Assembly (NCBI GenBank): GCA_014695295.1 | Contig: JACJNY010000025.1 | Coordinates: forward strand, 243,833 to 307,832 | Direction of reading: 5' to 3' | DNA length: 64,000 nucleotides | Source: Microcoleus sp. FACHB-61 | Lineage (GTDB): Bacteria > Cyanobacteriota > Cyanobacteriia > Cyanobacteriales > Microcoleaceae | Part shown: positions 9,559-18,759 of the stretch, in pieces | Layout of the letters: each line of letters starts with the position of its first letter | How positions within the stretch are numbered: the first letter of the stretch is position 1 | Notes under the pieces: model-generated | Seen by the model: only the letters and a program-made list of their open reading frames with translations | Database searches by the model: none | Told to the model about the DNA's origin: nothing | Made by a program: the position numbers and the translations under genes

Positions 9559-9672
9559 GAGGTTCTTGAAGGGTGAGGCGGTGCCAGACCAGAAGCAGAC
9601 TGTTACACCAAGCGGCACAAGGAAAGTCGGCAGCTAACGCCCACGGAAGAAGGATTTTAGGCTCTCGCCGTC
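9559..9672 (+). ncRNA. Possible structured RNA, perhaps a HEARO/IscB omega-RNA remnant
   Basis: A GC-richer island in an AT-rich spacer with no ORF. It contains words such as GTTACACCAAGCGGCACAAG and AAAGTCGGCAGCTAACGCCC. Complementary pairs are visible: GTGCC 9581-9585 with GGCAC 9614-9618, and TTCTT 9563-9567 with AAGAA 9647-9651. From memory this resembles the conserved core of HEARO RNAs that act as guide RNAs for IscB nucleases, but no IscB ORF follows. A covariance-model search is needed; the identification is tentative. Confidence 0.3.
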
Positions 9673-9676
9673 AATC

Positions 9677-9711
9677 GATTTTAGATTTTAGATTTTAGAT
9701 TTTAAATTTTA
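9677..9711 (+). repeat. Heptamer tandem repeat GATTTTA (five units)
   Basis: Four perfect GATTTTA units and one AATTTTA. The same word, as TAAAATC on the other strand, recurs at about 35204-35226 and 49226-49245. The remaining spacer between 9260 and 9948 shows no supported gene. Confidence 0.85.
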
Positions 9712-9948
9712 GAATTGACCCTATTGATAAATCCGGGGCCTTGTGATGAGGATTCGCAGCTTTTTTCTCGCTCCACGGATGAATCCGGGCGCCCCGGACC
9801 AAATTGCTTGATTGTCAAAGATGAACAGAGAAAAGCACGACAGCAGCAGCAATATCACCCAAAAGAATGATTGATCGACAAAAAGTTGCGTGTTATATTT
9901 CTAAATAATTCTATACAAAAATACTTTTACCTAAAAGGAGAACAAAAA

Positions 9949-10347
9949 ATGGACACACCTACAGAGCGCCTACAAGAACCAGTCGGGACAAGAGAACTCG
10001 AATCAATACCTGTATCTGAAAAAGTTTCTGCCGACAAAGTTAGTCAGGTTAATTTTGAAACGACTCCTTTAGAAACCCCTACTTATACTCACGACAAAGT
10101 TAGCGTTGAGGAGTTGAAGATTAACGGCAACGATTTGGTTGCTAAAGTTAAAGAACTGATTCACGAAGGCAATATCCGCCGCATCATTATCAAAAATGAA
10201 GAGGGAGAGATCTTGGTAGAAGTTCCTCTGACAGTGGGAGTAGTTGGCGGAGTCATCGGTGCGGCTTTGTTTCCAGTCATTGCAGCAATAGGAGCGATCG
10301 GTGCATTAGTCGCCCACATGACCATCATCATTGAAAGAACAGAGTAA
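9949..10347 (+). CDS. DUF4342 domain protein
   Basis: 132 residues from the ATG preceded by AAAAGGAGAAC (about 8 nt upstream). An in-frame extension to 9871 is unlikely given that strong ribosome-binding site. After a charged, probably flexible N-terminus (about 1-50) comes the DUF4342 pattern EELKINGNDLVAKVKELIHE, then NIRRIIIKNEEGE and VPLTVGVVGG. A hydrophobic C-terminal segment follows (about 97-128), likely one or two membrane helices. The family is small and of unknown function. It stands alone in repeat-rich DNA. Confidence 0.85.
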   Translation: MDTPTERLQEPVGTRELESIPVSEKVSADKVSQVNFETTPLETPTYTHDKVSVEELKINGNDLVAKVKELIHEGNIRRIIIKNEEGEILVEVPLTVGVVGGVIGAALFPVIAAIGAIGALVAHMTIIIERTE

Positions 10348-10374
10348 AAAAACTCAGTTGTCAGTAATGCTGAT

Positions 10375-10494
10375 GTCCGGTTAATTTCCCGTAATAAAGC
10401 TTGTTGGTAGTAAGTACGATCGTCCTTTCTTTATGGATGAGAAAAAACTTGCGTTTATTACTACTAACGTAATTGTGGGGTTATCTAACCGGAC
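10375..10494. repeat. 120-bp inverted-repeat element (MITE-like)
   Basis: Ends are GTCCGGTTA (10375-10383) and TAACCGGAC (10486-10494), perfect inverted copies. Inside, GTTGGTAGTAA pairs with TTACTACTAAC with one mismatch. It has no coding capacity and is either a non-autonomous element or a long hairpin. No second copy was noticed in the window. Confidence 0.6.
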
Positions 10495-10636
10495 TTAAAT
10501 TAATTTCAAGCCCAAACAGAGCATCGAACTGGCTTTAGAAGCAGAGGATACGCCCCAATTTTCGTTCACCCACTTCACAAAACGAAAAGATAGCGCTGTT
10601 CTAAATGCTTCGACCGCCTCTGTAAAGGTGTTTAAC

Positions 10637-10813
10637 GGGACTTAGACAAAAACTGAGGCAAAAATGGCTTCAAACCTAGATAGAGACTTTTAGCTCTAAT
10701 GAGCATAAATCTAGTATTTACAAGGGTTTTAGGCATTTTTAGGCGATCGACCTCTTTCCCTTGCGATCGAGAGGTTTTCACCTACTTTACGAGCCTTAAA
10801 ATGTCTAAGTCCC
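10637..10813. mobile_element. 177-bp MITE, copy 1
   Basis: Terminal inverted repeats GGGACTTAGACA (10637-10648) and TGTCTAAGTCCC (10802-10813). A second 177-bp copy at 13405-13581 is highly similar over its whole length, including internal words CTAGTATTTACAAGGGTTT and CTCTTTCCCTTGCGATCGAG. It directly abuts the 3' end of the transposase pseudogene at 10814-11925, whose IS may have supplied its ends. Confidence 0.85.
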
Positions 10814-11925
10814 ATTAAAGGTTTATTTACCCACCTACGTCTTAATCCTCCGGTTAAGGTAGGCCAGAGAAGGAAAGTGTAGGCACAAAACACCAAAATT
10901 AAATGCCTCATTAAACTGCGTTTATCTCTGACTTAATATTCTTTGATTCCTCACCATCACGAGAGCTTCACGATAGAAAACTTCGACCCAATTTCTTTGT
11001 GAATAGGTCTTTGCTATCCACTTTCTTGTTGCTGTTGAAAAGTCAACATTAGTCATCAAATAATCAATTGCACTGACTTCATCACAAGTAGCTGCATTCA
11101 TGACGAGCGCAATTACTTTCTGAGCGGTGCATTTTGATAACTCGATTTCTCTTCTAGCTAGCCACACATTTCTCTGTTTTTATAGTTCGGTGTATTTTGC
11201 TTAAAGCCTCTCGTGGCAAGGTTGATAGCAAATTATTCCCTCGAACTTTCTCTTTTTTGTCAGCTATTTTTTGAATTATTACTTGGCGATTATTCGCGAT
11301 TAATCTGATGTATTTTAGTTATTTTTTTATAACTTTTGCAGAGAAGTTGTGTTGTTGCCATATTCGGCCTCAATTAGCAGAATCGCTGGTTTATATCCTT
11401 TGCCTGAAATTTGGTATATTAAATCTCTTGCTATTTCGGATTTTTTCTTAAATTTTGAGTCAGCTTTGCCTTGGCGAAATGAGTCCGCTTTTTGATATAA
11501 TTCAATATCTAATGGCCGGCTTTTGATGCCATCATACAGACTATAGATGGCTGGTAACTGCTACTACACCCTTCTCGGTTTTCCCGATTTCACGCCATAT
11601 ATTGCCTGCCCACAAGTGCTATAAAGTTATCACTTTTAAGGGTATCGTGAATCATCTACGATCGGGCTAAATCCTCGACTAATCTTGGTTCGGTGAGACT
11701 GATTCATTACCTCCAGCCGACGTTGATTCAGTGCACTGAATGACCAAGGCGCAGCCGTAAAAAAAAAATGGTGTAATTTGTGGTAAGTTACCCCGACGGC
11801 GTTTGCCACCATCTGCCAGAGGTTTTTTCGCTCACTTTCTCCCAATAATCCGCGTTAATAGTTCCTAAACTCCCGTTTTTGGGCTTGATGACCAAAGATA
11901 TCGTCAAATCTTTGACACTATTTAT
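10814..11925 (-). pseudogene. Decayed IS701/IS4-like transposase
   Basis: Transposase fragments are readable in order on the minus strand but split by stops and frameshifts. Near 11900: DDIFGHQAQKREF. At 11636-11845: GESERKNLWQMVANAVGVTY and SRGFSPIVDDS. At about 11400-11550: SLYDGIKSRPLDIELYQKAD, then GYKPAILLIEAEYGNN. At 10922-11167: MTNVDFSTATRKWIAKTYSQ and RNWVEVFYREA. Ending with MRHLILVFCAYTFLLW and GGLRRRW near 10835-10911. These form the expected DDE transposase plan. Between the last two blocks a frame reading W*GIKEY*VRDKRSL shows two stops. No active product is possible. Confidence 0.88.
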
Positions 11926-12337
11926 CAAAGCAGGGGGGCATCGCGGCGGGGGTTGTCTCTTAGATTTTCATCTTATAAATTTATATGCTTGCAGAGCAAG
12001 AAATATAACTCATTTAGCCCGTATTTTTTGTTTAAGCCCCCCTAATTGTATCCCTTCGGAGGACTTAAACAATCACTCTGAGGGTAGAGCCTGGTTAATG
12101 CGTTGGGGAGTTAGATTGGATACAAATGAAGGAAAAACCAAAAGTTCTCTAAACTTCCTAAGCACAAAGCTGTTAAGCATTTAAACTGGGTATGACCAAA
12201 ACGCTAAATGCTTACACCTGAATCTTGATAGTGAATCGAAGTAAGTGATTTAAATGCTCAACAGCTTAGCTCAAGTTTTCAAACAGAAGCATCTCCTACA
12301 GACAAATATTTTTTGAATAGTGGTGGCGAAGATAATT
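11926..12337. other. Spacer with a 17-bp inverted repeat, no supported gene
   Basis: GCTGTTAAGCATTTAAA at 12169-12185 pairs with TTTAAATGCTCAACAGC at 12249-12265 with one mismatch, enclosing 63 bp. A 101-codon plus-strand ORF (11879-12184) overlaps the transposase remnant antisense and shows no family features, so it is not called. Confidence 0.55.
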
Positions 12338-13180
12338 ATGAAACCTAACGAAGAAAATAGCTCTAGCCGTGAAATTCATCAAGAAGTTCACACAGATGCA
12401 ACTAACGGTCACGTCAGTACAACGCGAACCACTACAAGTGTTCCGAGTACAAATGCGAAGGCTTCTAAAGAAGCAGCTCATCACCAAGGTTATGTACAGG
12501 GCCAAATAACGGAAAACAACCGCCAACTTGGAGTCCAAGAATCCCGCGATAATGAGAATGCTGGTCGCGGGTTACTGTTAGGGATTCTTCTTGCTTCTTT
12601 GGCAGGCTTAGTTCTGGGCAGTGTATATTACTTCAATCGGGCTGAGGAGGCTCCTACTCCTGCTTCTGCTCCTGTGATTGTTGTACCGAAAGCGAATCAG
12701 CCTTCAGCAACACCTGCTCCGACTCGGACTATAGAGAGAGAAAAAACGATCATTCAAAAGATTGTTCCGGTTCCGGTTCAACCATCTCCAGTTCAAAAGG
12801 CTACGCCTGCTCCTCAACCAAGTCCAGCTCAAAACGCAACTCCGGCTCCTCAATCAAGTCCGGCTCCCAATATCAACATTACAATTCCAAATTCACAGCA
12901 GCAAGATGCACCCGCTCAGCAAGCAGCGCCGTCTCCATCTTCGCCGTCAAATAATACCAATACTACGGTTCCGAATTCGCAGGATGAGCCAGCTTCTACT
13001 GCGCCAACTCCAGCACCTGAGAGTTCAGCTACTCCATCTCCAACTCAAGATGATGGCGCTTCTGGAGCAGGTACCAGCGGCGAAACTAATACCGAAAGCC
13101 GGAGCGAGTCTAATCCTACGGATACGGCTGTACCTGATAGCAACTCCGGCGCAGAGGGTGCGGCTGGTTCACAGCAATAG
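12338..13180 (+). CDS. Membrane-anchored Pro/Ala/Ser-rich protein
   Basis: About 280 residues from ATG 12338; a GTG at 12320 would add six. A polar N-terminal region (about 1-75) is followed by one clear membrane helix, GLLLGILLASLAGLVLGSVY (about 77-97). The rest, nearly 180 residues, is low complexity with repeated Q-P-SP-A/V-Q-A-TPAP and T-VPNSQ blocks, probably extended and outside the membrane. No catalytic domain is visible. A strong terminator follows at 13233. It may span the cell wall, as Pro-rich TonB-like or wall proteins do, but that is only inferred. Function is unknown. Confidence 0.8.
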   Translation: MKPNEENSSSREIHQEVHTDATNGHVSTTRTTTSVPSTNAKASKEAAHHQGYVQGQITENNRQLGVQESRDNENAGRGLLLGILLASLAGLVLGSVYYFNRAEEAPTPASAPVIVVPKANQPSATPAPTRTIEREKTIIQKIVPVPVQPSPVQKATPAPQPSPAQNATPAPQSSPAPNINITIPNSQQQDAPAQQAAPSPSSPSNNTNTTVPNSQDEPASTAPTPAPESSATPSPTQDDGASGAGTSGETNTESRSESNPTDTAVPDSNSGAEGAAGSQQ

Positions 13181-13232
13181 AAGTTGGATGTCGAATTAGT
13201 CCGCCAGGGGTTTTAACCCCTGACTCATAGCT

Positions 13233-13259
13233 AAAGTCCTTTAAAGAGGACTTTTTTTT
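13233..13259 (+). terminator. Rho-independent terminator after the Pro-rich membrane gene
   Basis: AAAGTCCT (13233-13240) pairs with AGGACTTT (13247-13254), followed by eight T. A second hairpin, CAGGGGTTTTAACCCCTG, lies just before it (13205-13222). The pair (GGGG-hairpin plus AGTCC-hairpin) recurs as a dispersed unit at about 23597-23660 and, inverted, at 23945-23990. Confidence 0.85.
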
Positions 13260-13317
13260 ATGGTTTAAATGAATATTTCTTCAATCATAGGCTGTCCGGC
13301 ATCTTGCGTTGTATTTT

Positions 13318-13353
13318 TCGGGCGGGCTACGAGAGCCCACCCCACAAGAATTT
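13318..13353. repeat. Dispersed repeat GGGCGGGCT/AGCCCACCCCACAAGAAT
   Basis: Copies at about 13318-13353 and 35802-35832 share GGGCGGGCT, a short variable loop and AGCCCACCCCACAAGAAT. Both are intergenic and can form a hairpin. Confidence 0.75.
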
Positions 13354-13404
13354 CATCCAACTTGACTCTAAAATTTAGATGCGCCTGGGCTTACCAAGAT
13401 TAGC

Positions 13405-13581
13405 GGGACTCAGACAAAAACTCAGGCGAAAATGGCTTCAAACCTAGATAGAGATTTTTAGCTCGACAGGGCATAAATCTAGTATTTACAAGGGTTTCAG
13501 GCATTTTTAGGTCATCGACCTCTTTCCCTTGCGATCGAGAGGTTTCCAGCCCCTTTAGGGGCCTTAAAATGTCTAAGTCCC
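13405..13581. mobile_element. 177-bp MITE, copy 2
   Basis: Ends GGGACTCAGACA and TGTCTAAGTCCC. Same length as copy 1 (10637-10813) and the same internal sequence with scattered substitutions. The symmetry continues outward as TTAGC/GCTAA. It lies between the Pro-rich membrane gene and the HD protein and carries no ORF. Confidence 0.85.
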
Positions 13582-13653
13582 GCTAAGCGGATATCGTGGC
13601 TGAACTCAAGAAACCAGGTTTCTGCGATCGCCAACTGATTGTGCCCACCTATC

Positions 13654-15039
13654 CTAAGAAACAGTTTGGTGAGCTAATTTAACTTTCCCTAAAGCCATCT
13701 TCCTGCTGTCAAAGAGTTTCATCACCCCCGAGGAGATGGTGTCTATTACATCGGGAGAACAGTAAGACAGAAACTCTTCCGACGAATTAGGGTCGGCAAA
13801 AAAATCTTGAGCTTTCTTCAAAAAGTTTTCAGTTTCAGCAAAGCCGATAGATTTGATAATAAACGTAGCTACGGGAGAGTTTTTAATATCATAGCGAGAT
13901 TCTTGATTTCGTCCTACTGCTAACAAATTTAAGACCTCTCTTTCCAACTGACTTTCTAATGGGTAGGCGATAAGTTTGTTGGGCAAGTAATCCTCCAAAA
14001 CCGCTGTTTTAGATCCGGGTGCGCGCAATTCTCCCATCATAGTTGAAAGCGGAATATCGCGACCCAAACGGTAGGAAAGAGCTTCTAAAATGGCGATGGT
14101 AATTAACTTGATAGCCAGATAAAGTTTAGCAACTTCGATATTTTTTCGAGTTCTGGCAATCAGATTAGCGTAGGTTGCATCGTCCGGCTCTTGCATAAAC
14201 TGCTGGAAAACCAGTTCTGGTTTGAGGAACTTCAAAAATCCTTCCATTTTTTGCAGAGACCTGCGATATCCGGCAACAGTATACAAATTGGCATTGCCCA
14301 ATTCGTGGTTGGTTTCTGGCATCAAGTTCCAGGTATTGTCTAAGAAATTAGAGGAATTGGGAGAGGCAAAATTCTCTACATCCCGATTTGCTAACCTGAC
14401 TGCTCGCTTGACAATTTCTACGGTTTGGGCATCGCTCCATCCCAAGTTAAAATCGCGGTTCGCACTTACCAAACGCTGGTGCAAAAGTTCGATCGCACTC
14501 AAACCGCTGGGCGAAAGCGGACGAAAAGGAATAGTAGCTTCGATGCAAGCGGCGATTTCGGCGATCGTACTAGCTGGCAAAAAAGGCTCCAAACATTTGG
14601 CCGCAATAACGGCACTCAAAAATTCGTTTTGACCGGCAAACGGAGAGAGAGTCTTGCCGGGAATAAACCCAAATACTGAGGCCACTAGGTGATACATGGC
14701 ATCGTCGGGCAGTTCGGTTTCATCTCTAATAACTAACTGCGATCGCACTTCTTTGACAAAAGGAGAAAGGGCGCTGCTAATATTGAAACTGACACCCTGA
14801 TCGACTTGCACGTACACGAGGTCGTGAAACAGCGCAGCCAGCACCTCGATCGGATCGACTGACCCCCCGACCTCAAAAATGTGTTCCGACGTGTGAAAGT
14901 AGCGCCAAGGCCCTCTCATCGTTTGAATGATTAGCTCAGCTATCTCCTCCAGCTTCGCAATGTCTACTCGACCTCCCAATTGCTCGATCGAGCTTGCCAA
15001 GCCATCCAAGCACCGTTTTTGTTCTCCTAAAAGCTCCAT
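13654..15039 (-). CDS. HD-type putative metal-dependent phosphohydrolase
   Basis: 461 residues. The N-terminal part has the metal-ligand pattern of the HD superfamily: YFHTSEHIFEV with His49 and His53, and LAALFHDLVY with His72-Asp73. These domains usually hydrolyse phosphoester bonds in nucleotides or signalling molecules; the substrate here cannot be told. The C-terminal half (about 250-461) is mostly helical with no recognised domain. No signal peptide is present. It is transcribed alone, opposite to the upstream membrane gene and in the same direction as the hsd/CBASS operon further right, from which it is separated by a purine tract and 353 bp. Confidence 0.75.
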   Translation of the reverse strand: MELLGEQKRCLDGLASSIEQLGGRVDIAKLEEIAELIIQTMRGPWRYFHTSEHIFEVGGSVDPIEVLAALFHDLVYVQVDQGVSFNISSALSPFVKEVRSQLVIRDETELPDDAMYHLVASVFGFIPGKTLSPFAGQNEFLSAVIAAKCLEPFLPASTIAEIAACIEATIPFRPLSPSGLSAIELLHQRLVSANRDFNLGWSDAQTVEIVKRAVRLANRDVENFASPNSSNFLDNTWNLMPETNHELGNANLYTVAGYRRSLQKMEGFLKFLKPELVFQQFMQEPDDATYANLIARTRKNIEVAKLYLAIKLITIAILEALSYRLGRDIPLSTMMGELRAPGSKTAVLEDYLPNKLIAYPLESQLEREVLNLLAVGRNQESRYDIKNSPVATFIIKSIGFAETENFLKKAQDFFADPNSSEEFLSYCSPDVIDTISSGVMKLFDSRKMALGKVKLAHQTVS

Positions 15040-15153
15040 TTACGCACCTCCAGTGCATTCCCTGATTGTCTTGCGTTTGATTGCATGGTATCAAAACCTG
15101 CTGCGATCCTGCCATGATTCGTCACTCAAAAATTGCAAATTTTAGGGTGAAAC

Positions 15154-15218
15154 AGGGAGAGGGGGGGAGGGAAAGAGGAAGAGAGAGGGAGAGGGAGGGA
15201 GAGGGAGGGAGAGGGAGA
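15154..15218 (+). repeat. 65-nt purine-only tract of GAGGGAG units
   Basis: The plus strand is purely A/G here, built from repeats of GAGAGGGAGG. It lies between the start of the HD gene and the end of hsdR. Such mirror-type purine tracts can form triplex DNA (general knowledge). The opposite bias to the tract at 1854-2006 simply reflects strand. Confidence 0.85.
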
Positions 15219-15392
15219 TAGGGAAATTAAATATTAAAAATTCTGCCTTTGTGGAGATGCGGGCAACTTTGGCGATCGGTATCAGAAATTACACTAAAGG
15301 TGACAAAAAGTTGGTAAAATATTGATGAATTTTGGATGAACTTATGATGAATTTTTGACAAAAGCTGTGGGTGGGCGGCATTTACACCAGCT

Positions 15393-18300
15393 TCAAGCTG
15401 CGGCGGTGTAAATACTGCGCCCTGCCTCAGAATAACATTCGTAGACGTGCTGGTAAACCTCTTGACATTTGCGCTGATACACTTCGGTTGAGTAGCTTTC
15501 GGGCAATTGGTCTAAAGCTTCATCGATCGCCACTTTAACTGCTGCCTTGGTTTGCTGTCGCCTGCGCCAATCTAACACTAATTTTTCTTGCTTGAGCGTT
15601 GACAAAAGCTCCTTTGCTACTTTCTTAATTTCCAGCTTTTCTTTCTCGGTTAAAGTAATATCTGGTTTGGTCAACAGGTCAAAAATTGCTAATTCTTCCT
15701 CTGCCAAATTCTCGGATATTGCACGTTTATCCTCAAAATTTAGTTCTTGGGCAAACTCGACTAAATCGGCAAAAAATATCTCGACATTGCGGGAACCAGC
15801 ATTATATTCATCAATCATTTGCTGGAACTTGTCTAAGTAATTCATGCGGCTTTTATTGAGGCGTAGCATCTGGGTTAATTGGCTGCTAATTATGCCTTTG
15901 AGTTTCTCTGTTTCGGTGTGTTTGTAACCCGATGCAAACTGGGCTTTGAGGGCGTCAAAGTCAATCTGGCTGAGGTCGATGAGTTGGTTAGATTCGGGGA
16001 TGACATATGTTAAAGTACCGATCGACCGATCGAGGATTTCTTCAACAGCGGCTTTGACTTCGGTAATGTCCGACTGTGGGGTTAACTGTTTGATGCGCTT
16101 GGTAATTTCAGCAAAAGCATATAAACTAGGATTGAACTCGCCCGCTGCTGGGTCTGGGAGTATCGCTTTGTAGAGTTTGTTAACGTTCTGAGTTAGTGCT
16201 AGATATCGCTGTTTGGAATCGTCGTTGATGAGGATGGCTTCGACAGCATCATCCCATAGCTTAATACGGGCGAAAGATTCCGTGGTGGTTTGGATTTCAT
16301 CGAAATCGATGCCACGTTCAGTACAGAATTGTAGCGTAAGGTCGATCGCACTTCTCAATTCATCGACTAAGGCGGCTTTCGCTTGTACGGGAGTGTCGCC
16401 TTCTCTGACATCGCCACCGGATGCGGAACCGTAAATGGCTAGGGCTTTTTGCAAGTCACGGAAAACGCCGATATAGTCTACAATCAGCCCGTTGACTTTA
16501 TCTCCAAATACGCGATTCGCCCTGGCGATTGTTTGCATCAGGGTGTGGTTTCGCATCGGTTTGTCGAGGTAGATAGTGGAACAATTGCGCGCGTCAAATC
16601 CTGTCATCCACATCGCGCAGACAAAGACGATTCGCAGGGGGTTATCCGCGTCTTTAAATTTCTCGTCTAATCCGGGTTTTTCTTTGGCGAGGCGCTGGCG
16701 GTGGGGTTTGATAGTTAAGCCTTTTTTGTTAAAAATTTCTTCCTCATTTTGGGAGGAGGAAATGATAACGGCCATGTCGGTTTCAGCGATGTATTGAATC
16801 TGGGCGGTTAGCTGTTCGTGTTCGTTAGGGGTTGTTTTTGAACCCGGAGATCCCCCCCAGCCCCCCTTAATAAGGGGGGAGAATTCATTTTGCAAAGTTC
16901 CCGCTGTTAAGGGTGGGGAGGATTCACTCAAAGTCCCCCTTATTAAGGGGGATTTAGGGGGATCGGATTCCGCCGTATCGTTGGCGGTGATGAGTTGGTT
17001 TTGTAAATCAGTTAATTGCTGTTGCCAATACTGCTGGACTTTGTTATACATTTTAACAGCGGTGAAGCGATCGATAGAGACAACCATTGCTTTACCTTGG
17101 TAGCCGCGCCCTAAAAAGTGACTGACTATATCTTTGGCGATTTCCTCTAAGCGTTCCTCTCGCGTGATCAAGTGTAATTCCCGCGCAAATTCCCGTTCGA
17201 GTTTATTCTCTTCGGCTTCATCTAAGTCTGCTGATTCTATAACATCGGCTATCTCTTCATTGAGTTCGCTGTTGGTGAGTTCTAGTTTGGGGGTGCGGTT
17301 TTCGTAGTAAAGAGGAACTGTGGCGCCGTCTTCGATGGATTGGCGGAAGTTGTAGGTGCTGATGTAGTCGCCAAATACGCGCTTGGTGGCTTCTTCTCCC
17401 ACGAGTAAGGGTGTCCCGGTGAAGCCGATAAATCCGGCGTTGGGTAGTGCGGTTCTCATGTTGGCGGCCCAACTATCGTATTGGGAACGGTGGGCTTCGT
17501 CGGCGATGATTATGATATTATCTCGATCAGAAAGTTTGGGGTAGGTTTCGCCTTTGTGGGTGCGGAATTTTTGAATTAATGTGAATATATAGCGGTGGTC
17601 TTCTGTCAATAGTTGTTTGAGGTGTTCACCGCTATTGGCGCGGACATTTTGTTCTGGTTCGGTGACGGCGCCTGTTTTGGCAAAGTTTTTGTAGATTTGG
17701 CCGTCTAAGTCGTCGCGATCGGTGATAATTACAAATGTCCAGTTCCCGGTAATTTTGCGGTGGACTTTCTGGGAAAAGAACTGCATCGAAAAGCTTTTGC
17801 CGCTGCCTTGGGTGTGCCAAAAAACGCCGAGTTTGCCTTTATTTTCGCGGATGTTTTGTACGGCTTCTAGGCAATTATTGACGCCGAGATACTGATGATT
17901 TTTGGCAACGAGTTTGATTAAATGGTCTTTTTCTTCGCTAAATAAAGTGAAGTTTTCGACAATATCTAAGAGTTTGGTTTTGTCGCAGGTTCCACGAATT
18001 AGGGTTTCCAGGGAGATGATGCCTTGTTCGCCTTCCTTATTGATTTTTTTCCAGTCTGAGAAATACTCCCAGGTGGCGGTGAGGCTAGCAATTTTGCTGA
18101 TGCTACCGTTGGAGAGGATAACGATGCTGTTGTACCAAAATAATTGGGGGATTTCTTTTCGGTAGTCGCAGAAGTTGTTTTGATAGGCGAGTTCGACTCG
18201 TTCTCCAGAGGCTTTGAGTTCGATAAATATTAGGGGAATGCCGTTTATGAAGCCGATTAAATCAGGGCGGCGGGGGTACAGTTCCCCGGTAATCCAGAAT

Positions 18301-18707
18301 TGGGAGGCGAGGAAAAAGTCGTTGTTGGTGGGGTTTTTCCAGTCGATGACGGTGACGTTTTCGGTAATTTCTTCGCCGTCGTCGTTGCGGTAGGTGACTG
18401 TTACTCTATCTTTGAGGAGGTTGTAAATTTCGCGGTTGGCGTTGGCGAGGGTGAGGGCGTTTCTGTCGCGGATCAGTTGTTCGATGGCGAGGGTAATTGC
18501 TGGTTTGGGGAGGTGAGGGTTGAGTTTTTCTAGGGCTGGTTGTAGTTTGGAGATGAGGACAACTTCGCTTCTGGTTTCTCGCCCTAAGTTGCTGGTTCCG
18601 CTAATCCATTCGTTGTAGCAGTTGGCTGTGGTGTAGCCGAGTTTTTCAAATAGGGAAATGGTTTCGAGTTCTAATGCTTCTTCTGAGTCGGGGTGGGGTG
18701 AAGTCAT
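15393..18707 (-). CDS. hsdR: Type I restriction enzyme R (motor/nuclease) subunit
   Basis: 1104 residues. HsdR joins HsdM and HsdS to translocate and cut DNA lacking the proper methylation. The N-terminal nuclease shows RPDLIGFINGIPLIFIELKA (about 145-165, acidic residue plus ExK). The SF2 motor has Walker A HTQGSGKS (Lys304), ADEAHRSQYD near 400, GFTGTP, and MTGFDARNC...TIARANR. An unusual segment at residues about 582-620 (PPKSPLIRGT ... SPLIKGGWGGSPG) is the in-frame translation of a dispersed palindromic repeat (16849-16964). It falls in a variable, charged stretch, so function may survive. The start is supported by GGAGAGG upstream. It is the last gene of the five-gene operon, 52 bp after the S-4TM gene. 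Confidence 0.94.
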   Translation of the reverse strand: MTSPHPDSEEALELETISLFEKLGYTTANCYNEWISGTSNLGRETRSEVVLISKLQPALEKLNPHLPKPAITLAIEQLIRDRNALTLANANREIYNLLKDRVTVTYRNDDGEEITENVTVIDWKNPTNNDFFLASQFWITGELYPRRPDLIGFINGIPLIFIELKASGERVELAYQNNFCDYRKEIPQLFWYNSIVILSNGSISKIASLTATWEYFSDWKKINKEGEQGIISLETLIRGTCDKTKLLDIVENFTLFSEEKDHLIKLVAKNHQYLGVNNCLEAVQNIRENKGKLGVFWHTQGSGKSFSMQFFSQKVHRKITGNWTFVIITDRDDLDGQIYKNFAKTGAVTEPEQNVRANSGEHLKQLLTEDHRYIFTLIQKFRTHKGETYPKLSDRDNIIIIADEAHRSQYDSWAANMRTALPNAGFIGFTGTPLLVGEEATKRVFGDYISTYNFRQSIEDGATVPLYYENRTPKLELTNSELNEEIADVIESADLDEAEENKLEREFARELHLITREERLEEIAKDIVSHFLGRGYQGKAMVVSIDRFTAVKMYNKVQQYWQQQLTDLQNQLITANDTAESDPPKSPLIRGTLSESSPPLTAGTLQNEFSPLIKGGWGGSPGSKTTPNEHEQLTAQIQYIAETDMAVIISSSQNEEEIFNKKGLTIKPHRQRLAKEKPGLDEKFKDADNPLRIVFVCAMWMTGFDARNCSTIYLDKPMRNHTLMQTIARANRVFGDKVNGLIVDYIGVFRDLQKALAIYGSASGGDVREGDTPVQAKAALVDELRSAIDLTLQFCTERGIDFDEIQTTTESFARIKLWDDAVEAILINDDSKQRYLALTQNVNKLYKAILPDPAAGEFNPSLYAFAEITKRIKQLTPQSDITEVKAAVEEILDRSIGTLTYVIPESNQLIDLSQIDFDALKAQFASGYKHTETEKLKGIISSQLTQMLRLNKSRMNYLDKFQQMIDEYNAGSRNVEIFFADLVEFAQELNFEDKRAISENLAEEELAIFDLLTKPDITLTEKEKLEIKKVAKELLSTLKQEKLVLDWRRRQQTKAAVKVAIDEALDQLPESYSTEVYQRKCQEVYQHVYECYSEAGRSIYTAAA
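16849..16964. repeat. Palindromic repeat inserted in frame in hsdR
   Basis: Bounded by GATCCCCCCCAGCCCCCCTT and AAGGGGGATTTAGGGGGATC, inverted copies of each other, with AATAAGGGGGG and CCCCCTTATT inside. The same family occurs free in a spacer at 34976-35057, and a related fragment lies at about 25808-25850. In hsdR it adds about 39 residues with no stop. Confidence 0.88.
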
Positions 18708-18759
18708 GTTCTAGCCTCTCCAGTTGATTTCAACTTTGAAAATTTGCTCAATGAAACCA

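Noticed and set aside
11879..12184. 101-codon plus-strand ORF
   Set aside because: Partly antisense to the transposase remnant, no ribosome site, no family features.
12762..13199. 145-codon plus ORF
   Set aside because: Alternative frame of the Pro/Ala-rich membrane gene; Arg/Leu-rich reading is typical of a shadow.
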